A DNA stretch of 12,367 nt from Chloroflexota bacterium (GCA_003650185.1 QMOF01000045.1:1-12367); one strand, 5' to 3'; shown: positions 1 to 6,769, counted from the stretch's first letter. Notes: generated by a model from the sequence alone, not told the origin. Numbers and translations: made by a program.

Positions 1-10
1 CTGGGCGTCT

Positions 11-1315
11 CTACGCAGGTCCCCGGCCCACCTGCACCTCAGCGCTGAGCTGCGATGCGGCTTCGTCCAGGGGCACCTCTTTCTGCTCACCCTCTGCCAT
101 GGCCCTCACCACCACAACCCCCCTCCTTAACTCGTCCTCCCCGACTATGACCGTGTGAGTCGCGCCCAACGAATTGGCCTGCTTCAATTGAGATTTCAGG
201 CTGATGTCCCCTGAACTGGTTGTGACGCTCATGCCCCTCTGGCGCAGCGCAGTGGCCAGCCTCATAGCTTCCTTCCTGGCCTGCTCGCCAACGCTGGCCA
301 CGTATACTCTGGCGGAATCGGGGGACGGTGGCTCGATACCCTGTTTGCGCAGGTTGAGGATTACTCGCTCCAAGCCTGTGCCGAAGCCGACGGCCGGTGT
401 GGGCTTCCCGCCTAGCTCCTCGATGAGGTCATCGTAGCGTCCCCCTCCCCCCAGGGCGCTCTGCCCCCCTATATCCCGCGGCTGTACTTCGAAAACGGTC
501 CTGGTGTAGTAGTCCAACCCGCGCACCAGGTAGGGGTTCAGCTCGAAAGGTATCTGCATGTGCTCCAGGTAGTCCTTGACGGCCCTGAAGTGCCGGTTGC
601 ATTCCTGGCAGAGGTGCTCGGTGATCCGGGGAGCGACCTTCACGATCTCCTGACAGGAGGGCTTCTTGCAGTCCAGCAGGCGCAGGGGGTTACGCGACAG
701 CCGGGCCTTGCAGTCGGGGCACAGGCTACGGGCATGGGCCGCATAGTAGTCTTTGAGCTTCTCCAGATAGGTGGAACGACATGACCGACAGCCTATGCTG
801 TTCAATTGCAGGGTCAGGTCTCTCAATCCCAGTGAGGCATAGAAATGCCAGGCCAGGCCGATGGCCTCAGCATCCAGTGCCGGATGGGCCTCGCCTATAG
901 CCTCGGCCCCAAACTGCCAGTGCTGTCGGTACCTTCCAGCCTGGGGCCTTTCGTAGCGAAAGATGGGTGCAATGTAGTACAACCTGACCGGCTGGCGAAG
1001 GTTGTGCATGCCGTGCTCGATGTAGGCCCGGCACACCGGCGCGGTGCCCTCAGGGCGCAACGTCATACTGTCGCCGCCCCGGTCGTCGAAGGTGTACATT
1101 TGCTTGTCAACAATGTCGGTCCCCTCTCCGACGCTGCGGCTGAAGAGGGCGGTCTGCTCGAAGATCGGCGTGTCAATGCGCTGGTAACCGTAGCGCCGGC
1201 ACACTTCAGCCGCCTTCTCCTTGACAAACGTCCAGTAGGGCTGATCCTGGGGCAATATGTCTTGTGTGCCCCTTGGTGCTCCGTACAGCTTGCCTCTGCT
1301 CACGTTTGCTAGCAT
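11..1315 (-). CDS. hisS: Histidyl-tRNA synthetase
   Basis: Cytoplasmic class II aminoacyl-tRNA synthetase that charges tRNA-His with histidine using ATP. The 434-residue reading has the family hallmarks: APRGTQDILP near the N-terminus (13-22), TLRPEGTAPVCRAY (85-98), motif 2 FRYERPQAGRYRQHWQF (119-135), the histidine-binding LVRGLDYYTRTVFE (263-276), ALGGGGRYDDL (287-297), and motif 3 PAVGFGTGLERVIL (307-320). The anticodon-binding domain fills roughly 335-425. Eight cysteines between 176 and 239 (CxxC, CxxC, Cx4C, CxxC) form a zinc-site-like insertion; I recall similar cysteines in many bacterial HisRS. The ATG at 1313-1315 gives the longest form. A GTG at 1301-1303, four codons in, is an alternative start, because the best promoter places its -10 on that ATG (see findings). 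No Shine-Dalgarno sequence is obvious for either start. The gene is divergent from the acyl-CoA dehydrogenase. Identity is near certain; only the start is open. Confidence 0.97.
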   Translation of the reverse strand: MLANVSRGKLYGAPRGTQDILPQDQPYWTFVKEKAAEVCRRYGYQRIDTPIFEQTALFSRSVGEGTDIVDKQMYTFDDRGGDSMTLRPEGTAPVCRAYIEHGMHNLRQPVRLYYIAPIFRYERPQAGRYRQHWQFGAEAIGEAHPALDAEAIGLAWHFYASLGLRDLTLQLNSIGCRSCRSTYLEKLKDYYAAHARSLCPDCKARLSRNPLRLLDCKKPSCQEIVKVAPRITEHLCQECNRHFRAVKDYLEHMQIPFELNPYLVRGLDYYTRTVFEVQPRDIGGQSALGGGGRYDDLIEELGGKPTPAVGFGTGLERVILNLRKQGIEPPSPDSARVYVASVGEQARKEAMRLATALRQRGMSVTTSSGDISLKSQLKQANSLGATHTVIVGEDELRRGVVVVRAMAEGEQKEVPLDEAASQLSAEVQVGRGPA

Positions 1316-1340
1316 ACTCGTGCCTGAGCAGCCAAGTCAA
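1311..1340 (-). promoter_or_regulatory. Candidate hisS promoter
   Basis: On the minus strand, TTGACT (1340-1335) and TATGCT (1316-1311) are separated by 18 bp and match sigma-70 -35 and -10 boxes well. The -10 includes the annotated hisS ATG, so transcription would begin near 1303-1306, close to an in-frame GTG. The promoter is inferred from consensus only. Confidence 0.4.
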
Positions 1341-1367
1341 GGTGCATCGAATCGGCCCATGCCGAGT

Positions 1368-1397
1368 TTGATGCAGGGGCGTCGTTTCTGTTATCCT
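1368..1397 (+). promoter_or_regulatory. Candidate promoter of the acyl-CoA dehydrogenase/pyrF block
   Basis: TTGATG (1368-1373) and TATCCT (1392-1397) with an 18-bp spacer resemble a sigma-70 promoter. It lies about 100 bp upstream of the TTG start at 1500 and is the best plus-strand match in the hisS/acyl-CoA dehydrogenase intergenic region. The leader after it shows no riboswitch that I recognise. Confidence 0.4.
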
Positions 1398-1487
1398 AAG
1401 CGTGCCTGATCATGGCTCAACCAGGCACAGACATAGGAAGAGAGCAGGCGGGCCCATGAGTGCTCTGAACTTGACGGCTGCATCGCT

Positions 1488-1495
1488 AAAGGAGG
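1488..1495 (+). promoter_or_regulatory. Ribosome binding site fixing a TTG start
   Basis: AAAGGAGG is an almost full complement of the 16S rRNA 3' end, placed 4 nt before TTG at 1500. It settles the choice of the non-ATG start of the acyl-CoA dehydrogenase. Confidence 0.75.
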
Positions 1496-1499
1496 CAAA

Positions 1500-2630
1500 T
1501 TGGACCTAGACCTTTCTGAAGACCAGAAGATGTTAAGGACAGCAGCGCGGGACTTCCTGGAGAAGGAGTGCACCAAGCAACATGTCCGTGACATGGAGCA
1601 GGATGAAAACGGCTACTCCCCAGAGCTATGGTCGAAGATGGTGCAGTTGGGCTGGATGGGGCTTCCTTTCCCCGAGAGCTACGGAGGCGGAGGCTGGGGC
1701 TTCCTCGACCTAGTGCTGCTGCTGGAAGAGATGGGCCGGGTTTGCCTGCCCGGTCCGTTCCTGCCCACCGTAGTCCTGAGCGGCCTGCCCATTCTGGCAG
1801 CAGGCAGCGAGGAACAAAAACAGGAGTTGCTGCCCCAGGTGTGCCAGGGCAAGATCTTTACACTGGCCCTGACCGAGCCGGAAGGAAGCTACGAGGCTGC
1901 ATCCATCCAGACGACGGCTACTACTGATGGAGGCGACTACGTCATCAGCGGCACCAAGCTTTTCGTTCCCGACGCTCATGTGGCCGATTGGCTCCTCTGC
2001 GTGGCTAGGACCAGCGAAGGAGGCTCCGACAGCAAAGGGCTGAGCGTTTTCCTGGTAGACGCCAGGACCGAGGGCATGGCCTGCACCGTGCTTCCGACTA
2101 TTGCCAGTGACAAGCAGTGCGAGGTGGTGTTCGACAGGGTCAGGGTCCCTGCGAGGAACGTGATTGGTGGGGTGGACCAGGGTTGGCCGGTGGTCCAGAA
2201 GGCATTGCAGTGGGCAGCCGTGGCCAAGTGCGCTGAGATGGTGGGGGCTGGAGAATATGTTCTGGAGATCAGCGCGGCCTACGCGCGGGAACGGGTGCAA
2301 TTTGACCGGCCGATAGGCAGCTTCCAGGCCATACAGCATCACTGTGCCAACATGCGGATCGACGTTGATGCCATGAGGTACCTCACCTACGAAGCAGCCT
2401 GGCTGCTCACCGAAGGTCTACCCGCTGATCGAGAGGTGTCCATGGCCAAGGCCTGGGTCAGCGAAGCAATCGGGCGTGTCACCCGGTTGGGGCACCAGAT
2501 CCACGGCGGCGTGGGCTACATCATGGACCATGACATGCAGCTCTATTTCCGGCGGGGGGAAGCGGCGAAGGCCCTGTTTGGCAATGCCGTGTTCCACCGC
2601 GAGCTCATAGCCTGCCAGTTGGGCCTGTGA
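1500..2630 (+). CDS. Acyl-CoA dehydrogenase family protein
   Basis: FAD-dependent enzyme of the acyl-CoA dehydrogenase fold, 376 residues, which is typical length. The N-terminal helical domain spans about 1-115. The middle beta-domain starts at LALTEPEGS (122-130), the usual flavin/substrate loop. The C-terminal helical domain has RERVQFDRPIGSFQAIQH (263-280) and HQIHGGVGY (332-340). The motif YIMDHDMQLYFRR (340-352) followed by ALFGN (358-362) resembles FadE-like enzymes often tied to steroid, aromatic or branched substrates. By alignment from memory with medium-chain enzymes, the catalytic glutamate position (YEGT) is Phe360 here, so the base must lie elsewhere, or the protein needs a partner subunit. 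The substrate cannot be told. The start is TTG at 1500, supported by AAAGGAGG at 1488-1495 and by the N-terminus MDLDLSEDQKML. It leads a tight same-strand series; the HIT gene follows 19 bp later. Confidence 0.93.
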   Translation: MDLDLSEDQKMLRTAARDFLEKECTKQHVRDMEQDENGYSPELWSKMVQLGWMGLPFPESYGGGGWGFLDLVLLLEEMGRVCLPGPFLPTVVLSGLPILAAGSEEQKQELLPQVCQGKIFTLALTEPEGSYEAASIQTTATTDGGDYVISGTKLFVPDAHVADWLLCVARTSEGGSDSKGLSVFLVDARTEGMACTVLPTIASDKQCEVVFDRVRVPARNVIGGVDQGWPVVQKALQWAAVAKCAEMVGAGEYVLEISAAYARERVQFDRPIGSFQAIQHHCANMRIDVDAMRYLTYEAAWLLTEGLPADREVSMAKAWVSEAIGRVTRLGHQIHGGVGYIMDHDMQLYFRRGEAAKALFGNAVFHRELIACQLGL

Positions 2631-2649
2631 TCGGCCGAAAGGGGTGAAG

Positions 2650-2997
2650 ATGGTCGAGGAATGTCTTTTCTGCAGGATCATAGCGGGCAAGGTCCCGGGC
2701 GACGTGGTATATGAGGACGACGAGGTGGTGGTGTTGCGCGATATCAGGCCGCAGGCGCCAACCCACCTGCTGGTGATGCCCAGGGAGCACATTCCCACGG
2801 TGGCCGGGCTCACGCCTGATCGGGCTGGTCTGGTTGGGCACCTGGTGCACGTCGCCAACCAGATGGCTGCACGGGAGGGGATAGCTGAGCGTGGATACAG
2901 GTTGGCCGTGAACTGTGGTGCCGAGGGCGGTCAGGTAATCCCTCATCTTCACTTCCACCTCCTGGGCGGTCGCCAGTTGTCGGGCCTCATGGGTTAG
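2650..2997 (+). CDS. HIT-family hydrolase (HINT-like nucleoside phosphoramidase)
   Basis: A 115-residue histidine-triad protein. HIT proteins of this branch hydrolyse purine nucleoside phosphoramidates such as adenylated amines; the physiological substrate in bacteria is usually unknown. Visible features are CLFCRIIAGKVPGDVVYEDD at 5-24 with a CxxC pair, DIRPQAPTHLLVMPREHI at 31-48, NCGAEGGQ at 88-95, and the active-site triad HLHFHLL at 99-105 (His99, His101, His103, the last being the expected nucleophile). The ATG at 2650 was chosen because AAGGGG (2639-2644) is 5 nt upstream; a GTG at 2644 would add two residues but overlaps that site. It lies between the acyl-CoA dehydrogenase and pyrF, 12 bp before the longest pyrF start, so co-transcription is likely. 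Family is certain; exact substrate is not. Confidence 0.95.
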   Translation: MVEECLFCRIIAGKVPGDVVYEDDEVVVLRDIRPQAPTHLLVMPREHIPTVAGLTPDRAGLVGHLVHVANQMAAREGIAERGYRLAVNCGAEGGQVIPHLHFHLLGGRQLSGLMG

Positions 2998-3030
2998 GCG
3001 TGTCCCGGTATGGCACTAGGGCGGGGCAAG

Positions 3031-3855
3031 ATGTTCTCAGAGAAGCTCCTTCAAGCCATGCAGAGGAACAGCAGCCTGCTGTGCGTTGGCCTGGATCCCG
3101 ACCCGGCCCTGATGCCCCAGATGGATATCTTTGAGTTCAACAGGGCCATTGTCGACGCCACCGCTGACCTGGTCTGCGCCTACAAGCCTAACCTGGCTTT
3201 CTACGAGGCTCTGGGTGTTGACGGCCTGGTTGCGCTGCAAAAGACGGTGAAGTACATACCGGACGACATCCCGGTGATAGGAGATGGCAAGCGCGGCGAC
3301 ATCGGCAATACGGCCCGTGCCTACGCCACGGCGCTTTTCGAGGTCTTTGGATTCGATGCAGCCACCGTCAACCCTTACCTGGGCTACGATTCTGTGGAGC
3401 CGTTTATGGCGTATTCTGAGAGAGGGACGTTCCTTCTCTGCCGGACATCAAACGCCGGAGCAGCCGATTTCCAGGCCCTGGCCTGCTGGTCACCAGCCCT
3501 GGCCTGCAGGCAGCAGCCTCTCTTCACTTTGGTGGCGCAGAAGGCCAAAGAGTGGAACAGGTTCGGCAACCTGGGCCTGGTGGTCGGCGCCACCTACCCC
3601 CAGGAATTGAAGGAAGTAAGGGAAGTCGTGCCGGAGATGACATTGCTCATACCTGGTATCGGGGCGCAGGGGGGCGACCTGGAGGCAGCGGTCCGCTACG
3701 GGACAGACGCCGCAGGCAGGGGAGCGGTGTTCAACAGTTCGAGGCAGGTCCTCTACGCTTCGAAGGGGAGAGATTTCGCCGAGGCGGCCCGCCGCACGGC
3801 GGATGGACTGCGTTGCCGGATCAACTCCCTCTTGGCCGGTCCACCGGCGGAGTAG
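3031..3855 (+). CDS. pyrF: Orotidine 5'-phosphate decarboxylase (type 2)
   Basis: Final step of de novo UMP synthesis: decarboxylation of OMP in the cytoplasm. The sequence fits the second (longer) PyrF subfamily: LLCVGLDPDP (16-25), YKPNLAFYEALG (51-62), the catalytic DGKRGDIGNTA (85-95) with the Asp-x-Lys...Asp network, TVNPYLGYDSVEPF (112-125), LLIPGIGAQGGD (205-216) and GAVFNSSRQVLY (231-242) for phosphate binding. I take ATG 3031 because the family begins about here (MFSEKLLQAMQRN); an upstream ATG at 3010 would add seven residues, and neither start has a convincing ribosome site. A 21-bp in-frame tandem duplication (3472-3513) inserts seven residues after SNAGAADFQ (see findings). The stop at 3855 is only 4 bp before the DUF951 start. 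Annotation is secure. Confidence 0.97.
   Translation: MFSEKLLQAMQRNSSLLCVGLDPDPALMPQMDIFEFNRAIVDATADLVCAYKPNLAFYEALGVDGLVALQKTVKYIPDDIPVIGDGKRGDIGNTARAYATALFEVFGFDAATVNPYLGYDSVEPFMAYSERGTFLLCRTSNAGAADFQALACWSPALACRQQPLFTLVAQKAKEWNRFGNLGLVVGATYPQELKEVREVVPEMTLLIPGIGAQGGDLEAAVRYGTDAAGRGAVFNSSRQVLYASKGRDFAEAARRTADGLRCRINSLLAGPPAE
3472..3513 (+). repeat. In-frame 21-bp tandem duplication inside pyrF
   Basis: Two adjacent 21-bp units (3472-3492 and 3493-3513) encode QALACWS and PALACRQ. They share an identical 12-bp core, gccctggcctgc, at 3475-3486 and 3496-3507. They lie in the loop after SNAGAADF, where relatives as I recall them go directly on to a GG-P-L-Y stretch, so one unit looks like an added copy. 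Confidence 0.7.
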
Positions 3856-3859
3856 AACG

Positions 3860-4060
3860 TTGCTGGAACTCAGGTTGGGCGATAGACTACAGCTAAAGAA
3901 GGCGCATCCCTGCGGCAGCCGTGAGTGGGAGGTGGTGAGGGTGGGGGCTGACATCGGCATCAGGTGCCTGAAATGCCACCGCAGGCTGCTGGTGGAGCGG
4001 GGTGTTCTTGAGAGGAAGGTGGTCAGAGTCCAGCACCTGAAGAACGGTGCTGAAGGTTGA
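3860..4060 (+). CDS. DUF951 domain protein
   Basis: Small basic protein of 66 residues in the DUF951 family, whose function is not established. The family signature is visible: RLGDRLQLKKAHPCGSREWEVVRVGADIGIRC in two conserved blocks (5-19 and 22-36), then LKCHRRLLVERGVLERKV. Three cysteines (Cys18, Cys36, Cys39) with nearby histidines suggest a metal site, which is my inference. The fold is expected to be a small beta-barrel. Start: TTG at 3860, with GGAG at 3849-3852 seven bases upstream, overlapping the end of pyrF; a CTG at 3863 is a less likely alternative. The same frame stays open upstream to 3803 inside pyrF, but that part is antisense-like shadow, not family sequence. Translation is probably coupled to pyrF (4-bp gap). 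Related members are described in Firmicutes and Chloroflexota, sometimes near genes of DNA/RNA metabolism. Confidence 0.88.
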   Translation: MLELRLGDRLQLKKAHPCGSREWEVVRVGADIGIRCLKCHRRLLVERGVLERKVVRVQHLKNGAEG

Positions 4061-4114
4061 GGCTCTGACAGCGGCTTTCAACGGCAAGTCTGAGGATGAT
4101 AGGGGGTGTTTGCC

Positions 4115-4372
4115 ATGGCAGAAGAGGTCGAGATTGGCAGTGTCAGTGACTTCTTTGCGCGACCGGTAGTGGCGGGTATCGAGTTGATAGACACGCTCAA
4201 GGTGGGGGACAAGATCCATATCCAGGGGCACACCACTGATCTTGAGCTGGTGGTGAACTCGATGCAGATCCAGAACAAGAATGTGGAGGTGGCGCATGCG
4301 GGAGATGCGGTGGGGGTCAAGGTCCCTGATCGGGTACGGCGGGGAGACAAGGTCTACAAGATAGTCGAGTGA
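4115..4372 (+). CDS. EF-Tu domain II-like small protein
   Basis: An 85-residue protein that is almost only a translation-factor domain II beta-barrel, with no GTPase domain. Evidence is LKVGDKIHIQGHTTDLELVV (28-47), NSMQIQNKNVEVAHAGDAVG (48-67) and VKVPDRVRRGDKVYKI (68-83), the usual spacing of strands in EF-Tu/IF2 domain II and in the C-terminal barrel of U32 peptidases. Free-standing copies are usually named translation elongation factor-like protein; a role in translation is not shown for them. The ATG at 4115 is chosen because AGGGGG starts at 4101, with about 8 nt spacing; a GTG at 4106 overlaps the site. It is the last gene of the plus-strand series, 54 bp after the DUF951 gene, and ends 2 bp before a strong stem-loop. 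A U32-type prenylated or hydroxylase partner is not encoded here. Family call is firm, function open. Confidence 0.88.
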   Translation: MAEEVEIGSVSDFFARPVVAGIELIDTLKVGDKIHIQGHTTDLELVVNSMQIQNKNVEVAHAGDAVGVKVPDRVRRGDKVYKIVE

Positions 4373-4374
4373 AA

Positions 4375-4410
4375 TACCAGATGGCGAGACCGTGGCCTCG
4401 CCATCTGGTA
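4375..4410. terminator. Perfect stem-loop between convergent operons
   Basis: A 14-bp perfect stem, TACCAGATGGCGAG (4375-4388) and its complement (4397-4410), closes an 8-nt loop, between the stop of the EF-Tu-D2-like gene (4372) and the stop of ribH (4428) on the other strand. Position and strength point to a bidirectional terminator. Neither side has a real U-tract (only TTT on the minus strand), so termination efficiency or mechanism is uncertain. Confidence 0.7.
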
Positions 4411-4427
4411 ACCTCAAGAGCGCTTCT

Positions 4428-4892
4428 TCACAGGCTCTTGACTAGGTTCGCCATCTCGATGCCATGCATGGCAGCCTTAAAGCCGAGGTTGCCCTCCTTG
4501 GTTCCCGCCCTCTCGATGGCCTGCTCCAGGGTATCGGCGGTGATCACGCCGAAGATAATGGGCATGCCCGTCTCCAGCCCCGCGTTGGCTATCCCTTTGC
4601 TTACTTCGGCAGCGATGTAGTCGAAGTGCGGTGTCCCTCCGCGAATGACGGCACCAAGACAAATGACCGCATCGTACCTGCTTGACTGGGCCATCTTCTT
4701 GGCGATGAGGGGTATCTCGAAGGAACCCGGTGTCCAGGCGACATCGATGTCCGCCTCTTTGACTCCGTGACGAAGCAGGGCGTCCTGGGCCCCTTCGAGC
4801 AACCTGGTGGAGATGAACTCGTTGAAGCGGGAGACGATCAGCACGAGCTTCAGGCCCTCTCCCAGCAGCGAGCCCTGGTAGAGCTTACCCAT
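4428..4892 (-). CDS. ribH: 6,7-dimethyl-8-ribityllumazine synthase
   Basis: Condenses 5-amino-6-ribitylaminouracil with 3,4-dihydroxy-2-butanone 4-phosphate to give lumazine, the penultimate riboflavin step; it forms pentamers or 60-mer capsids in the family. At 154 residues it has normal length. Motifs: SRFNEFI (21-27), TPGSFEIP (54-61) for substrate binding, AVIRGGTPHFDYIAAEVSKG (81-100) with the catalytic histidine at 89, and FGVITADTLEQAIERAG (114-130). The ATG at 4892 has AGGAGG five bases upstream. That site and start lie inside the end of ribBA, and the two genes overlap by 8 bp, so translational coupling is expected. It is the last gene of the rib operon. Confidence 0.97.
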   Translation of the reverse strand: MGKLYQGSLLGEGLKLVLIVSRFNEFISTRLLEGAQDALLRHGVKEADIDVAWTPGSFEIPLIAKKMAQSSRYDAVICLGAVIRGGTPHFDYIAAEVSKGIANAGLETGMPIIFGVITADTLEQAIERAGTKEGNLGFKAAMHGIEMANLVKSL

Positions 4893-6111
4893 GGTTTCCT
4901 CCTACATCCTGGTCGGCTACAAAATGGTGTCCCAGCTTCTTGCCCTTGGTCTCGAGATAAGAAGAGTTGTAGGGCGTGGCCGGGGCCACTATGGGCACGG
5001 TCTCCACGACCTTGAGGCCGTAGCCTTCCAGGCCGACCATTTTCTTGGGGTTGTTGGTGAGCAGGCGGATGCGCTCCAGGCCCAGGTCAACCAGGATCTG
5101 GGCCCCGATGCCGTAGTCGCGCAAGTCGGCAGCGAAACCGAGGGCTTCGTTGGCTTCCACAGTGTCCATCCCCTGGTCTTGCAGGGCGTAGGCACGGAGC
5201 TTGTTGTGCAGGCCGATACCCCGCCCTTCCTGCCTCATGTACAGGAAGACACCTCTGCCCTCGGCGACGATGCTCTGCAAGGCCATGACCACCTGGTCCC
5301 CGCAGTCGCAGCGCAAGCTGCCGAAAACGTCTCCCGTGAGGCATTCGCTGTGCACCCGCACCAGCACCGGCGCATCACCAGAGATGTCGCCCCTCACCAG
5401 GGCTATGTGCTCATCGGGATCGACCGTGCTCCGGTAGGCGATGGCGGTGAACTTGCCGTACCTGGTGGGCAGGCTGGCCTCGACCACACGCCGCACCAGC
5501 TTCTCGGTGCGGCGGCGATAGGTGATGAGGTCGGCCACACTGATAATCTTCATGCCGTACTTGGCTGCCATCTTCTTCAGTTGAGGCAGTCGCGCCATTG
5601 AACCATCGTCGTTCATTACCTCGCAGATGACGCCGGCCGGGTACAGCCCGCTCAGCCTAGCCAGGTCGACGATAGCCTCGGTGTGCCCGGCTCGCACCAG
5701 GACGCCACCCTCTCTGGCACGGATGGGGAACACGTGCCCCGGGCGGGCTATGTCTTCCGGCTTGGTGGCCGGGTCGAGGACGGCTTTTATGGTAGCTGCA
5801 CGATCGTGGGCCGATATACCGGTGGACACGCCGTGCTTTGCCTCGATGGACACCGTAAAGGCGGTGGAGAACCTGGAGGTGTTGTCCTGGACCATCAGGG
5901 GGATTCTCAGCTCATCCAGCCTCTCCCCGACGATGGGCATGCAGATCAGGCCCCTTCCCTCCTTGGCCATGAAGTTGATGGCCTCGGGCGTGACCATTTC
6001 CGCGGCCATAGCCAGGTCACCCTCGTTCTCCCGGCTTTCGTCATCGACAATGAGGACAATCCTGCCTGCCTTGATGTCCTCTATCGCTTCACTGACTGTA
6101 TTCAGACCCAT
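4885..6111 (-). CDS. ribBA: Bifunctional 3,4-dihydroxy-2-butanone 4-phosphate synthase / GTP cyclohydrolase II
   Basis: A two-domain enzyme that feeds both arms of riboflavin synthesis. RibB (about 1-200) turns ribulose 5-phosphate into the 4-carbon unit and formate: DDESRENEGDL (23-33) supplies acidic and metal-binding residues, with HGVSTGISAHDR (93-104) and RAGHTEA (140-146). RibA (about 205-400) opens GTP: the zinc cysteines are 257, 268 and 270 in SECLTGDVFGSLRCDCGDQ, followed by YMRQEGRGIGL (291-301) and LLTNNPKKMVGLEGYGL (350-366). Both domains keep their key residues, so both activities are expected. Length 408 is usual. ATG 6111 gives the expected start MGLNTVSEAIEDI; the ribosome site (GCGAG) is weak. 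It sits 13 bp after ribE and overlaps ribH. Confidence 0.97.
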   Translation of the reverse strand: MGLNTVSEAIEDIKAGRIVLIVDDESRENEGDLAMAAEMVTPEAINFMAKEGRGLICMPIVGERLDELRIPLMVQDNTSRFSTAFTVSIEAKHGVSTGISAHDRAATIKAVLDPATKPEDIARPGHVFPIRAREGGVLVRAGHTEAIVDLARLSGLYPAGVICEVMNDDGSMARLPQLKKMAAKYGMKIISVADLITYRRRTEKLVRRVVEASLPTRYGKFTAIAYRSTVDPDEHIALVRGDISGDAPVLVRVHSECLTGDVFGSLRCDCGDQVVMALQSIVAEGRGVFLYMRQEGRGIGLHNKLRAYALQDQGMDTVEANEALGFAADLRDYGIGAQILVDLGLERIRLLTNNPKKMVGLEGYGLKVVETVPIVAPATPYNSSYLETKGKKLGHHFVADQDVGGNHG

Positions 6112-6124
6112 CGGGGCTCGCTTT

Positions 6125-6769
6125 CTAGGTGCTGAGCGGGGAGCTGGCGCTGGAGAAGCCGTGCTCGGCCAGGAAGTCGAGGCTGATGCCGCTCCGGCCT
6201 TCCTTGAGCCGCTCCACGTATTTGGCGATGATATCTACTTCCAGGTTCACGGAGTCGCCGACGTGCAGCCTGGCCAGGTTGGTATGCTCCAGCGTGTAAG
6301 GGATTACCGAGACTCTGAAGGAAGTGGAGTCGTAGTCGGTCACCGTGAGGCTCATCCCATCAACGGCGATGAACCCCTTTTCCACCACGTAGCGCATTAC
6401 CTGCGGTGGCGCCGTGTACCTCACCAGGACAGAGTTGCCTTTGGGCGTGATAGAAACGACCTTACCCGTGGCGTCCACGTGCCCCTGCACTATGTGCCCG
6501 CCGAGTCGTCCACCGAGCGGCACGGCTCTCTCCAAATTCACCAGGGAGCCCGGCCGCAGTGAGCCAAGGTTGGTGCGTTGAAGTGTCTCCGGTGCCACAT
6601 CCACAGTGAAAGTGCCGCTATCCATGGCCGTTATGGTGAGACAGGCCCCGTTGACCGCCACACTGTCGCCGACCTTTGATCCCTGGAGCACCTCTCTGGC
6701 TGATATGGTCAGGCTGGCCGGCCTGGCCAGCTTGACTGTGCCCACCTCTTCAATGATTCCGGTAAACAA
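6125..6769 (-). CDS. ribE: Riboflavin synthase (alpha chain type)
   Basis: Dismutates two lumazines to riboflavin plus 5-amino-6-ribitylaminouracil, which is returned to RibH. The 214-residue chain is the classic tandem repeat of two lumazine-binding beta-barrels: repeat 1 starts at FTGIIEEVG (2-10) with VNGACLTI (39-46); repeat 2 starts at GGHIVQGHVDATG (90-102) with VDGMSLTV (136-143). A C-terminal helix follows IIAKYVERL (180-188). The start codon is TTG at 6767-6769, fixed by the invariant F-T-G-I-I start of the family; AGGGA lies about 9 nt upstream. It is separated by 44 bp from ribD and 13 bp from ribBA. In some naming schemes this gene is ribC. Confidence 0.96.
   Translation of the reverse strand: MFTGIIEEVGTVKLARPASLTISAREVLQGSKVGDSVAVNGACLTITAMDSGTFTVDVAPETLQRTNLGSLRPGSLVNLERAVPLGGRLGGHIVQGHVDATGKVVSITPKGNSVLVRYTAPPQVMRYVVEKGFIAVDGMSLTVTDYDSTSFRVSVIPYTLEHTNLARLHVGDSVNLEVDIIAKYVERLKEGRSGISLDFLAEHGFSSASSPLST

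Noticed and set aside
1316..1499. T-box leader for hisS
   Set aside because: The intergenic region is short and no AGGGTGGNACCGCG-like box occurs on the minus strand.
5627..6562. 311-codon plus-strand frame opposite ribBA and ribE
   Set aside because: Both rib genes are certain from motifs; the opposite frame has no signature.
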